From the NCBI GenBank assembly GCA_024509875.1, contig JAMPIV010014832.1, positions 310,001-374,000 of the forward strand: a DNA stretch of 64,000 nucleotides. Reading direction: 5' to 3'. Below the pieces are notes generated by a model that worked only from the letters and a program-made list of their open reading frames with translations, made no database searches and was not told where the DNA came from. The stretch's first letter is position 1. Each line of letters begins with the position of its first letter. Positions 36,536 to 47,047 of the stretch are shown here, in pieces. This stretch comes from Oreohelix idahoensis. Taxonomy: Eukaryota > Mollusca > Gastropoda > Stylommatophora > Oreohelicidae. Both the position numbers and the translations under genes were made by a program.

Positions 36536-38428
36536 TTATTCCTGGGGGTTAGGGTGATTCTCATCACACGGATGGCGGCTTAAAAAATCCGCTCCCAGAT
36601 TTGTTTTTCCACTTATATACTCTATGCTAAACTCAAATGGCTGCATCAATAATGACCAACGGAGTAATCTAGAATTCTCATGTCTAGCCTGTGCTAGAAA
36701 CGATAAAGGTTTGTGATCCGTTTGCAACTTAAATGCCTTACCATACAGATAAATATTGAATTTCTTTATCGCCCATATTACTGCAAGACATTCTTTTTCG
36801 CTAGTTGAGTAATTGGTTTCAGCTTTATTCAACTTTCTGCTAGCATATGCCACTGGGCTTAATTCCCCATCCAATGCATCTGATTTCTGTAGCAGAGTCG
36901 CACCTAACCCAATATTACTGGCATCCGTCCTTACTATGAATTCTTGACTTAAGTCAGGTAATTTCAAAATAGGTTTGCTTGTGAGCTTTTCCTTCAATTC
37001 TTGGTAAGCCATTTCACATTGTGGTGTCCATGTAATTCGATCTGGATGTCCTTTACGTGTCAAATCAGTTAACGGTGCACATATGGAATTAAAATTTTTG
37101 ATATACTTTTGGTAGAAACCACATAATGAGACAAAGGATCTCACGTCTTTCTTGGTTTGTGGTCTCGGGGCTTTCTTTAGTTTCTCTAAATTCTTTGGGT
37201 CAGGGGTCATGTTTCCCTGATAAACTGTGTGTCCCAAGAATTCTAATTCTTTACATCCAACGCAACATTTGGTTGGTCGGGCTGTTAATTTCGCTTCCTT
37301 AAGTCGATTAAACAGCATGTTCAGAGAGTCAATGTGTTCCTCAAATGTTTCTGTGGCTATAAGGATATCATCCATGAAATTTGTGATACATGGATTATTC
37401 AGAGGGTCCAATAATTTTCTCATCATTCTAGAGAAGACACTAGGCGCATTCTTCAATCCAAATGGCAATCTATTAAACTCATAGTGTCCTTCTGAGGTAC
37501 TAAAAGCTAGGTATGGTCTAACCTCAGGCTTTACTGGAATCTGATAGTATCCTTTACTCAGATCCACTTTTGAGAAATATTTAGCTTTATTTAGTCTGGC
37601 AAACAACTGATTTGTATCCGGCAATGGATCCACCTGTCCTTCTGTAATAGCATTCAGTCTCCTGTAATCTATACAGAGTCTATGTTCTCCAGAGGGCTTC
37701 CTTAAGAGTACAACACCGGAACTATACGAAGATTCACTGTGTGAAATAATTCCTTCCTTCAACAAATAGTCTATCTCTTCCTTCAAAGCTTTCTCCTTAG
37801 CAAAAGGAATCGAATATGGTTTCATACAGACAGGTGTGGGGTCTATCAGTTTCATATCATATTCCAATAAGTTTGTATGCCCTGGTCGGTCTGTTAACAC
37901 CTCTGTATGAGTATCTAGAACCTGTTGCACTCTCTCTTTCTGAGTTTTCGTTAAATGTGTACTGATTTTCACCTGTGCCGCTGTCTCACAGGGGTGTAAT
38001 GGATATTCAAATGATGAAAGTGGTTCCTTTTTCATCTCCATGGCAATGGACAAGGTCAACAAGTGTGTCTCTTCCTGATGTTCTCTTTCCAAATATTTCT
38101 TCAGGAGATTCACATGATAGATTTTTTCTTTCCCCTTCTTATCTATCTTATAATTGGTTCTAGACACCTTCTCTAGGACTGTATATGGACCTTGCCATCC
38201 AATTTGTAACTTATTCTGACTACCGGGTAGAAGAAGCAGTACCTTCTCTCCCACAGCCAAATCTCTGTCTTTAGCTTTTCTGTTATAATACGCAGCATGT
38301 TTCTTCCTGGCTTGTTTCAAATTTTCATTGGCAAGTTTCCAGCCAGTTTTTAAACGAGTGGTCAGCTCATTCACATATTGGTATGAGGATGTAATATTTT
38401 CCTCTGCTTTTTCATCAGTCCACGTTCT
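36536..38428 (-). CDS. pol: pol of inner element: integrase C-end, RT, RNase H
   Basis: An open frame of more than 600 codons on the minus strand. It begins inside the integrase C-terminal region, which includes the GPY module (GWQGPYTVLEKV, about 38185-38200). It then carries reverse transcriptase (LCIDYRRLNAITEGQ, VDLSKGYYQI at about 37560, FMDDILIA at about 37370) and RNase H (RTDASNIGLG, SEKECLA, QTDHKPL), and stops at 36536. No frameshift is visible in this part. A real translation start cannot be assigned because the frame should be entered from gag. RT and RNase H look competent, while the upstream protease and integrase core are missing. Confidence 0.88.
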   Translation of the reverse strand, partial: RTWTDEKAEENITSSYQYVNELTTRLKTGWKLANENLKQARKKHAAYYNRKAKDRDLAVGEKVLLLLPGSQNKLQIGWQGPYTVLEKVSRTNYKIDKKGKEKIYHVNLLKKYLEREHQEETHLLTLSIAMEMKKEPLSSFEYPLHPCETAAQVKISTHLTKTQKERVQQVLDTHTEVLTDRPGHTNLLEYDMKLIDPTPVCMKPYSIPFAKEKALKEEIDYLLKEGIISHSESSYSSGVVLLRKPSGEHRLCIDYRRLNAITEGQVDPLPDTNQLFARLNKAKYFSKVDLSKGYYQIPVKPEVRPYLAFSTSEGHYEFNRLPFGLKNAPSVFSRMMRKLLDPLNNPCITNFMDDILIATETFEEHIDSLNMLFNRLKEAKLTARPTKCCVGCKELEFLGHTVYQGNMTPDPKNLEKLKKAPRPQTKKDVRSFVSLCGFYQKYIKNFNSICAPLTDLTRKGHPDRITWTPQCEMAYQELKEKLTSKPILKLPDLSQEFIVRTDASNIGLGATLLQKSDALDGELSPVAYASRKLNKAETNYSTSEKECLAVIWAIKKFNIYLYGKAFKLQTDHKPLSFLAQARHENSRLLRWSLLMQPFEFSIEYISGKTNLGADFLSRHPCDENHPNPQE

Positions 38429-39000
38429 TAACAGCGCTTCATATGGACCTTTAATTTTGTGGACCTATTTGTCCATGCACCGGTATGGTCTCTTCCACTC
38501 GAAGCGCTATAGTGATGATTTTTCTTCCCAGACTTATCATGCACAAAACGACCGCTACCAATTTTTCTCTTGGGGCTGTCTCCCCACTTAGAATTCTTGA
38601 TGAGAGATTTCCTCTCTACATCCTCTTCCTCCAGTTTGTTTAAGTCCGATTGAGGGATTTTCGGCTTATCCTGGGGTAAGACATCTTTTTGCACTCTCTG
38701 CATAGTGGCCATTGTAAAACAGTTAAGTGAAGCTTGTCCGTGAAAAGGGGCTTCCCATTCCCTTTGGTCCACTTTATCAAATTTATTTTTCCTTCTATTG
38801 TCAGGCCTACGGTTGCCCCATGGCGTGTCCAGGTCCTGATCAATGTTCCCACTTGTGGGTGTTCCCTCATGTGCTATGCTACACCTTTCTACAAAATTCT
38901 CAATGTCCCATCTTGCCTTGGGCCAATAATAATTGTGAGCCACCTTTTAGATGATGGTACCAATTTTCTCATGGTCCCCATCTGGTTTCACATGTAGGCT
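38429..39000 (-). other. Foreign-looking segment replacing the integrase core
   Basis: On the minus strand the first part reads as an integrase zinc-finger-like sequence (NYYWPKARWDIENFVERC, about 38885-38935), with a stop in the preceding linker near 38946. It differs strongly from this family's own finger (HYFWPGITEDIKRYVKSC) and resembles that of conventional Gypsy integrases. Then comes a charged stretch of about 130 codons that I do not recognise (RRKNKFDKVDQREWEAPFH...). No D,D35E motif is present. The element's own pol resumes near 38440 in a different frame. A recombination between two Gypsy-type elements is the simplest reading. Confidence 0.7.
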
Positions 39001-40459
39001 CCTTATTACTTCTGCCCTATATCTTTTAGGAAGTACCAGCTGTCCCTGACCTTTGGATCTAGCTCCAGTCTTCCTATACATCAACTTGTTTTTCATGTAA
39101 AAATCTCCCTTGCCTGGAGTTGTATGACAAGTTGACAATTTTCTAAAACAAGGCTTGAGGGTCTTATCCCCAGCCTGTGCCTTCCTCATCTCTTCTGGAG
39201 TGGTATCTAACAGAATATCCTCCTCCTTTCTTGAGGTCGACCTGACCTGAAGGGTGGCCATAACTATAGGGTTCCTTCTGCAACGGTCAGTGTCATGATT
39301 GTTCATCTTACAATTTTTACACCACCTTTTCCCTTGGTTGAAAGATTTTCTTTCATCATATTTCCTTTCATCGAATTGTGGGGTTTTATTTTTATTGTCA
39401 TACCGTGGCCTATCAAATTGGTGCTTACCTTTGTTTTGATCTCTAGGATCAAATTTATTAAAGTTCTGTGGTGCCCTAAAATTATCCAGCTGTTTCTTTT
39501 TATTACCTGATACCTCTGCCTGAGCCGCTTGATACCTTTCTGCAACATTTAGCAACTCACCCAGCCTCTCTGCACCTTGTTCCATGAGAAACTTTCTCAG
39601 GTCTGGAGCCATGGACTCTCTTAATTGTTCTATAAGGACCATTTCCTTAAGATCTTGGGTTTTCCCCAGAGAAGTCCATTTCTCCAAGTATGTCTCTAAC
39701 CGTGCAGAGAACTGGTGATAGGTTTCACCTGACAGTAGTTTAGCATTCCTAAATTTTTTTCCTATAAAATTCTGCGTTCTTTTCATATCTTAACAAAAGA
39801 GCCTGCTTTAGCATGTCATAATTTTCCTGATCACCTCTGCTCATTTTGGCAAAAACTTCATAAGCTGCCCCACGAAGCCCTTGAGATAACTTTAAGCTCC
39901 ACCTTTCTCTCTCTAACCCATATGTGGTAGCCAATAGTTCATATCTATTTAGATAGCTCTCAATATCATCGTCTTTCTCAACAAAATGATCTAAATGAAA
40001 GTTCATAGCTGAGGTTGAGGCTCCCTGGCTAGCAGTGGCATCAGAGGCAAAGGGACTGGCACCATTTTCAGGAGCATGGCCTTGAAACTCAAACTCCCTT
40101 AGTCGTAACTCATGTTCCCTTTGTAATCTCTTCTCCTCCTTTTCTGCTTCCCTCTCTGCAGCTAATCGCTTGTCTTCCCTTTCTGCAGCCTGTCTTCTTT
40201 CCTCGGCTTCCCTTTCTGCAGCCAATCTTTTGTCTTCTCTTTCTGCCTCCAATTTCTTAGCCTCTTTGTCAGCCTCAATCTGCAACCTCTTAGTCTCAGC
40301 CTCTAATTTTCTTTCGGCCTCTTTTTCTAATCTTCTTTCTTCCCGTTCAATATATTTGTCACATTCAGCAGTGACATAAGCAATCATAATTTGCCCGTCC
40401 ATTCCTAACTCTTTCGCAGTCTGTACAGCAGCAGATCGAAATTTTGCCAAGTCGGCCAT
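39001..40459 (-). pseudogene. gag: gag of the inner element, protease deleted
   Basis: Starts at the ATG at 40457-40459 (MADLAKFRSAAVQTAKELGMDG). It has a long Glu/Arg-rich coiled-coil segment, the FHLDHFVEKDDDIESYL region, and the zinc knuckle WCKNCKMNNHDTDRC (about 39290-39335). The frame shifts near 39760 at an A run one base longer than in the outer copy. Right after the zinc knuckle the sequence jumps to MATLQVRSTSRKEED. In the relatives this follows the protease, so the whole protease domain, including its DTG triad, is deleted. Confidence 0.88.
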
Positions 40460-40625
40460 TGTCTAACATGCAAATGTAACAATTCAATCTATCAATAATT
40501 ATCTAAGGACACTACAGGCACTGAGAGCTCAACGTTATTTATTTTCACCCAAGGATACCTTTTTAATTTCTATTATTCCCTGAAGTGAATTACCCCCAAT
40601 ATTTTTAATAGGGAAAGATTCAAAA

Positions 40626-40644
40626 TCCCGAGAGCGAGACCCCA
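40626..40644 (-). other. Primer-binding site of the inner element
   Basis: The minus strand reads TGGGGTCTCGCTCTCGGGA, 5 bp from the LTR end. It begins with TGG and is similar to the sites of the two other copies, again tRNA-Pro-like with mismatches. Confidence 0.65.
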
Positions 40645-40649
40645 ATATA

Positions 40650-43062
40650 TGTGGTAAAGTGGGATGTTATAAATTTTTATAGGGGACTTAGTGTACTGAC
40701 TGAGATCAGCTGTGAAGGTATCTGTATCTAATAGGTGTAGTGTTTTACAGATAACCTTACTTGCTAGCACATTATGCCTCAGTCAGAATTATTCTGGAAT
40801 ATTGTGATGACTACGTTAAATGTCTAGGGTATGTATATGATGAAGAGTAAGTCACAACAACAACAGACAGATAAACAATTTAATTTATTCCACCACACTT
40901 GACAACACTGTGACACTCACACACATGTACCATTCTATAAGACTATCTTAAATGAGTCACTGGTAAATTTTCAAATATCAATATGTATTAAGCACTTTCA
41001 TTAATATATATGTCCTGATTCAACTACAAAGTGAACCAGGAATCACAATCAATTTTAATTACAATTTATATGTACAGGATTTATCAATATGAAACTTGTA
41101 GTGACATATTTTATTAATATTATCTTATGTGTGTCAGTTGTGTAGTAGTAATATGAGGTAATACTGGTTTTGTTTTTTTTCAAGCTATGTTGTTATTTGT
41201 CATCATGACTTCAAGTGTTTGTTTATCTTGTAAGTAGTATGGGGAAAAGTTCACAGTCCCTATCAATTTAAACACTGTATTTTCCCTCTGGTTTATTATA
41301 AAGTCAGATTTGGGGGGGGGGGGGGGGGGCATAATGTTGAGCTCCACTGGCCACATAGGCTTATCTTTCGTGATGGCGGCAGGAAAAGACTCCTCTGCTC
41401 GATAGCCTCCCTGTGTTCTGGAGACACCTCACTGGTCACTATCTGGACCCAGGAGTATGCTGTCAGGCTCTAGGTTCAGCAAAGCTCAGACCAGGTGCTG
41501 CTCAATAGCTTTAGGACCACGGTCCCTGAAACAAGAAGGTTGTACCTCCTACTTCATAACTAATGTATAATCTATTTACAGACTGAACACATTACATAAC
41601 AAACACTGAGTTCAGAGCGGTAGGCCAACTGTCAGCTTCATCTGAAATAATTTACACCAGTATATTCCTCCCTAATGGTTACTACGCCTCTGCAATTCCA
41701 GCATTATTTCTTTCTAGTCATTAAGATAGGTGTCAGTGTACTGTTTGGCAATTCCATGTAGTTTTACTTTCCTCCGACACCTTCTGTTCAGGTTGGAGCA
41801 CTATATAGGCTTTACCTCATGTTCGCTACTGAACCACACATATATACAGACATAAATTATCAATTTACATTCAATTTTCATTAAAAAGATATTGAATATA
41901 TCAAGCTTACCACAATTCATGGAATAATACACAGTTACGTTGACTGGCAATGAATATAGCACAATTTCGATCTGCCGATGTCCCAGGCTTTTATTTAGAA
42001 AAATATGCACTGGTGCTCAACGCACTGGTTCTGTAGTAAGTTTATTTGAACATGTGGTGGTGACCTGACGCCTCTGATTGACTATATTCGCGGGTCTAAC
42101 CAATCGTGCCATGTTTACCCAATCGTTTGAAAAAAAGTACTCCTACTCCCCTTTCCCCTGACAACAAAAGATAGTATTTATAGCCCGACTAATCGTGTTT
42201 AGCCTTACATTTATTGCGCTCCAATCAAATCGGATTTAACATGGAGACCCATTTCCGTACCATGGTGGTGTGAAAATCTGCCACTGAGCGATTCTGATTT
42301 TGGTGTTGTCTGACATCCCTCACTATTTCTTTTGGCTATAATTTGGTAATTCCTAGACTATTTGCGTAACGTTTAACATCTTTGTCAGCAAGTCCTAAGG
42401 AACCCAAATATATATTTTTAATGGGGCTAAGTGGCTGCGTTCAAAATATGCATTTTCTACTACCTCCTGTTCACTTCGAATACGATGTGGTGTCTGGGTA
42501 CTTTAATGTTTTCAAACGTAAACCAGTATAATGTCATATTTCCTAATAAGAATTTTACGAGTTTTTAAAAACTAACTCTCGTGTGTGTAGTGTTGTTTAT
42601 CACTGTCGATTTGAAAAAAAAGCTAGTGCTTGTGGCCTTACACGCGTGATGGTAGTAATTGTGTATCGCGAGACTGTGTTAGTATTGCCTGCGTTCCGGC
42701 TTTCAGCCTCTCCCTTTATTTCTATCTTTAGTCCATCTGTCTTTCGTTTTTTGGTAACGTAGTGTATAAAATGACATGAATGGAATTTTAAATCTAGGTC
42801 AGATTGCGTATCTCAAGGTTTTTCTTAGAAATGGAGTACACATTTTATTGTGTTGGGGAAACGCGTGTATGCTGCAGAAGGCTTTTACTATCAACGTGAA
42901 ACGTTACAATTTGCAGACGAAGGAGAAAACAAGGGGGATTTCGAGTACAGTCATTGTGACAGCACTGTTCTTTACCATTCTTCTTTCCTTTTATTGAAGT
43001 TATGTGTTAGGCTTTACATTTACCTGATAATTTATGTATGTGGATTAGAATTTCTCACGACA
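40650..43062 (-). repeat. 5' LTR of the inner element (2413 bp)
   Basis: Bounded by TGTGGTAAAG and CTCACGACA. Contains an 18-base G run at 41312-41329 where the partner LTR has only a few G, and a TG-rich segment near 42570-42594 that is absent from the partner. Confidence 0.95.
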
Positions 43063-43067
43063 GTAAG
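43063..43067. repeat. Right TSD of the inner LTR element
   Basis: GTAAG, matching 34078-34082. Confidence 0.95.
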
Positions 43068-44085
43068 CCATTTCACATTGTGGTGTCCGTGTAATTCGAT
43101 CTGGATGTCCTTTACATATCAAATCAGTTAACGGTGCACATATGGAATTAAAGTTTTTGATATACTTTTGGTAGAAACCACATAATGAGACAAAGGATCT
43201 CACGTCTTTCTTGGTTTGTGGTCTCGGGGCTTTCTTTAGTTTCTCTAAATTCTTTGGGTCAGGGGTCATGTTTCCCTGATAAACTGTGTGTCCCAGGAAT
43301 TCTAATTCTTTACATCCAACGCAACATTTGGTTGGTCGGGCTGTTAAATTCGCTTCCTTAAGTTGATTAAACAGCATGTTCAGAGAGTCAATGTGTTCCT
43401 CAAATGTTTCTGTGGCTATAAGGATATCATCCATGAAATTTGTGATGCATGGGTTATTCAGAGGGTCTAATAGTTTTCTCATCATTCTAGAGAAGACACT
43501 AGGCGCATTCTTCAATCCAAATGGCAATCTGTTAAACTCATAGTGTCCTTCTGAGGTACTAAAAGCTAGGTATGGTCTAACCTCAGGCTTTACTGGAATC
43601 TGATAGTATCCTTTACTCAGGTCCACTTTTGAGAAATATTTAGCTTTATTTAGCCTGGCAAACAACTGATTTGTATCCGGCAATGGATCCACCTGTCCTT
43701 CTGTAATAGCATTCAGTCTCCTGTAATCTATACAGAGTCTATGTTCTCCAGAGGGCTTCCTTAAGAGTACAACACTGGAACTATACGAAGATTCACTGTG
43801 TGAAATAATTCCTTCCTTCAACAAATAGTCTATCTCTTCCTTCAAAGCTTTCTCCTTAGCAAAAGGAATCGAATAGGGTTTCATACAGACAGGTGTGGGG
43901 TCTATCAGCTTCATATCATATTCCAATAAGTTTGTATGCCCTGGTCGGTCTGTTAACACCTCTGTATGAGTATCTAGAACCTGTTGCACTCTCTCTTTCT
44001 GAGTTTTCGTTAAATGTGTACTGATTTTCACCTGTGCCGCTGTCTCACAGGGGTGTAATGGATATTCAAATGATGAAATGTTCCT
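43068..44085 (-). pseudogene. pol: RT part of the outer pol, interrupted
   Basis: Minus-strand reverse transcriptase with LCIDYRRLNAITEGQ, VDLSKGYYQI (about 43620) and FMDDILIA (about 43430). It is cut off at the inner insertion near 43068, just before RNase H, which continues at 34077. A 2-base loss near 44083 also separates it from the integrase frame upstream. Confidence 0.92.
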
Positions 44086-45760
44086 TTTTCATCTCCATGG
44101 CGATGGACAAGGTCAACAAGTGTGTCTCTTCCTGATTTTCTCTTTCCAAATATTTCTTCAGGAGATTCACATGATAGATTTTTTCTTTCCCCTTCTTATC
44201 TATCTTATAATTGGTTCTAGACACCTTCTCTAGAACTGTATATGGACCTTGCCATCCAATTTGTAACTTATTCTGGCTACCGGGGAGAAGAAGCAGTACC
44301 TTCTCTCCCACAGCCAAATCTCTGTCTTTAGCTTTCCTGTTATAATAGGCAGCATGTTTCTTCCTGGCTTGTTTCAAGTTTTCATTGGCAAGTTTCCAGC
44401 CAGTTTTTAAACGAGTGGTCAGCTCATCCACATATTGGTATGAGGATGTAATATTTTCCTCTGCTTTTTCATCAGTCCACGTTCTTAACAGAGCTTCGAG
44501 TGGACCTTTTATTGGCCTTCCAAACAATAATGTTGCCGGGGCCATACCGGTTGAACTATGGGGTACCTCCCGATAAGCAAAGAGGGCGGCGTGAAGGTAC
44601 TGGTCCCACGTATCTGGTTTTTCGTGTGCCAACTTTCTCAGGATCGACATCAACGTGCCATTAAATCTTTCCACTTGGCCGTTCCCTTGGGGGTGGTACA
44701 CACTACAATGGAAGTGTTTGGCCTGGAAGATCCTGAAAACTTCTTCTGTTAGTTTCCCCTTGAACTGAGAGCCATTATCAGTCAAGATTTGATTGGGAAA
44801 GCCTAACCTTGTGAAAATTGTGAGCAATGCCTCTGCCACATGTTTAGAATCAATCGATGGCAGGGCTACCGCCTCTCCCCACATAGAACAAGTGTCCACC
44901 AGAGTCAGAATGTAGCTGTTCCTTCTCTTGGTTCGGGTGAGAGGTCCCACAAGATCCACGGCAACTCTCTCAAAGGGTGTTCCCACTATGGGCATTTCCC
45001 CCAGAGTTGCTGGTGCAGTCCAATGTTTAGGTGCTACTCGTTGGCACTCTGGACAGGATTTTACATATCGTTTGATATCTTCAGTTATCCCTGGCCAGAA
45101 ATAGTGACAAGCTATACGCTGTCCTGTTGCGCTGATCCCCATATGACCACTGAAGTGAATCGCATGCCCTAGTTCCAACACTTTAGTCCTATATGAAGTG
45201 GGAAGGACCAGCTGTCCGTGACCATTGGATTCAGATCCAGCCTTCCTATATATCAGCTTGTTCTTCATATAAAATTCTCCCTTGCCTGGAGGTGTATGAG
45301 ATTTGGGCAACTTCTTGAAACACGGCTTAAGTGTTTTGTCCTCAGCCTGTGCCTTCCTCATCTCATCTGGATGAGTATTTATTGGATTATCCTCCTCCTT
45401 TTTAGACTGTGATCTGGTCTGCACTGTTGCCAATATCACAGGTCTCTTGGGATTCCCCAAGAAGACATATCTACGCCCCAATATCAGAGGGTAGATTGGC
45501 TCATTTATCACTGCTGCTTTTATGATTCCTTCCACATATCGCGTTTTCACCTTTATCCGGGCGACGGGAAGTGTCATGGTAGCTACATCCTTGGTTGCAG
45601 TTTGAATCTCCACTGTTTCTGTGGTGTATTGATCGGCCTGCACCAGGTGAGAACTCACAACGGAATCGTAATCTAAACCGGTATCATATAAACACCTTAT
45701 AGTGACACCATTACAGATGACATCTTCACACACTGGGGGTGGTATGGTTCCTGTAGTTCT
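44066..45760 (-). pseudogene. pol: Protease and integrase of the outer pol
   Basis: A long minus-strand frame. The protease DTG is at about 45679-45687. The integrase zinc finger has H, H (GHAIHFSGH, about 45145-45170) and C, C (SCPEC, about 45045-45056). The catalytic core has Asp at about 44956, Asp in TDNGSQF at about 44779 and Glu in GQVERFNGT at about 44671 (35 residues apart). The GPY module lies at about 44250. All catalytic residues are intact. The frame is lost at its start near 45737, where a G run on the plus strand is one base shorter than expected, and at its end near 44083. The order again puts integrase before RT. Confidence 0.92.
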
Positions 45761-46859
45761 GCAGGTTTGACCTTTTTTTCCTTTTTCCCAGATGTCATAG
45801 CAGCACAATGAGGAGGTTTCCTTCTACAATGGTCAGTGTCATGATTGTTAATCTTACAATTTTTACACCATCTCTTTCCTTGATTGAAAGATTTTCTTTC
45901 ATCATATTTCCTTTCATCGAATTGTGGGGTTTTATTTTTATTGTCATACCGTGGCCTATCAAACTGGTGCTTACCTTTGTTTTGATCTCTAGGATCAAAT
46001 TTATTAAAGTTCTGTGGTGCCCTAAAATTATCCACCTGTTTCTTTTTATTACCTGATACCTCTGCCTGAGCTGCTTGATACCTTTCTGCAACATTTAGCA
46101 ACTCACCCAGCCTCTCTGCACCTTGTTCCATGAGAAACTTTTTCAGGTCTGGAGCCATGGACTCTCTTAATTGTTCTACAAGGACCATTTCCTTAAGATC
46201 TTGGGTTTTCCCCAGAGAAGTCCATTTCTCCAAGTATGTCTCTAACCGTGCAGAGAACTGGTGATAGGTTTCACCTGACAGTGGTTTAGCATTCCTAAAT
46301 TTTTTCCTATAAAATTATGCGTTCTTTTCATATCTTAAAATAGTTCATATCTATTTAGATAGCTCTCAATATCATCGTCTTTCTCAACAAAATGATCTAA
46401 ATGAAAATTCATAGCTGAGGTTGAGGCTCCCTGACTAGCAGTGGCATCAGAGGTAAAGGGACTGGCACCATTTTCAGGAGCATGGCCTTGAAACTCAAAC
46501 TCCCTTAGTCGTAACTCATGTTCCCTTTGTAATCTCTTCTCCTCCTTTTCTGCTTCCCTCTCTGCAGCCTGTCTTCTTTCCTCGGCTTCCCTTTCTGCAG
46601 CTAATCTCTTGTCTTCCCTTTCTGCAGCTAATTTCTTCTCTTCTCTTTCTGCCTCCAATTTCTTAGCCTCAGCCTCAATCTGCAACCTCTTAGTCTCAGC
46701 CTCTAACTTTCTTTCGGCCTCTTTTTCTAATCTTCTTTCTTCCCGTTCAATATATTTGTCACATTCAGCAGTGACATAAGCAATCATAATTTGCCCGTCC
46801 ATTCCTAACTCTTTCGCAGTCTGTACAGCAGCAGATCGAAATTTGGCCAGGTCCGCCAT
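45737..46859 (-). pseudogene. gag: gag of the outer element, internally deleted
   Basis: Starts at the ATG at 46857-46859 (MADLAKFRSAAVQTAKE), with a Glu/Arg-rich coiled coil shorter and differently arranged than in the inner copy. After ESYLNRYEL (about 46340) it jumps to a segment normally about 60 codons further on. That deletion removes the conserved region with GLERERWSLKLSQGLRG and shifts the frame. The second part (45697-46233) carries LEKWTSLGKTQDLKEM and the zinc knuckle WCKNCKINNHDTDHC (about 45815-45860). Confidence 0.88.
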
Positions 46860-47022
46860 TTTCTAACAGGTAAATTTATGTAATGTCTAACTAAACAATA
46901 TAATCTGTAATTACTTATCCAAAGACACCACAGGCACTGAGAGCTCAACGTTATTTATTTCCACCCAAGGATACCTTTTAATTCTTATTATTCCCAATAT
47001 CTATAACAGGAGAAAGTTCAAT

Positions 47023-47042
47023 ATCCCTGGAGCGAGACCCCA
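47023..47042 (-). other. Primer-binding site of the outer element
   Basis: The minus strand reads TGGGGTCTCGCTCCAGGGAT, 5 bp from the LTR end, closely matching the sites of the other two copies. Confidence 0.65.
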
Positions 47043-47047
47043 ATATA

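Larger units (their letters stand above)
34083..43062 (-). mobile_element. Inner Gmr1-like LTR element, non-autonomous chimera
   Basis: A complete insertion (8980 bp) with both LTRs (34083-36465; 40650-43062), a primer site, a polypurine tract and a perfect 5-bp TSD GTAAG. Its internal region is about 4.2 kb. It encodes gag, then a recombinant segment in place of protease and most of integrase, then an intact integrase C-terminus, RT and RNase H. Because it lacks its own protease and integrase core, related copies presumably supplied these. Confidence 0.95.
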
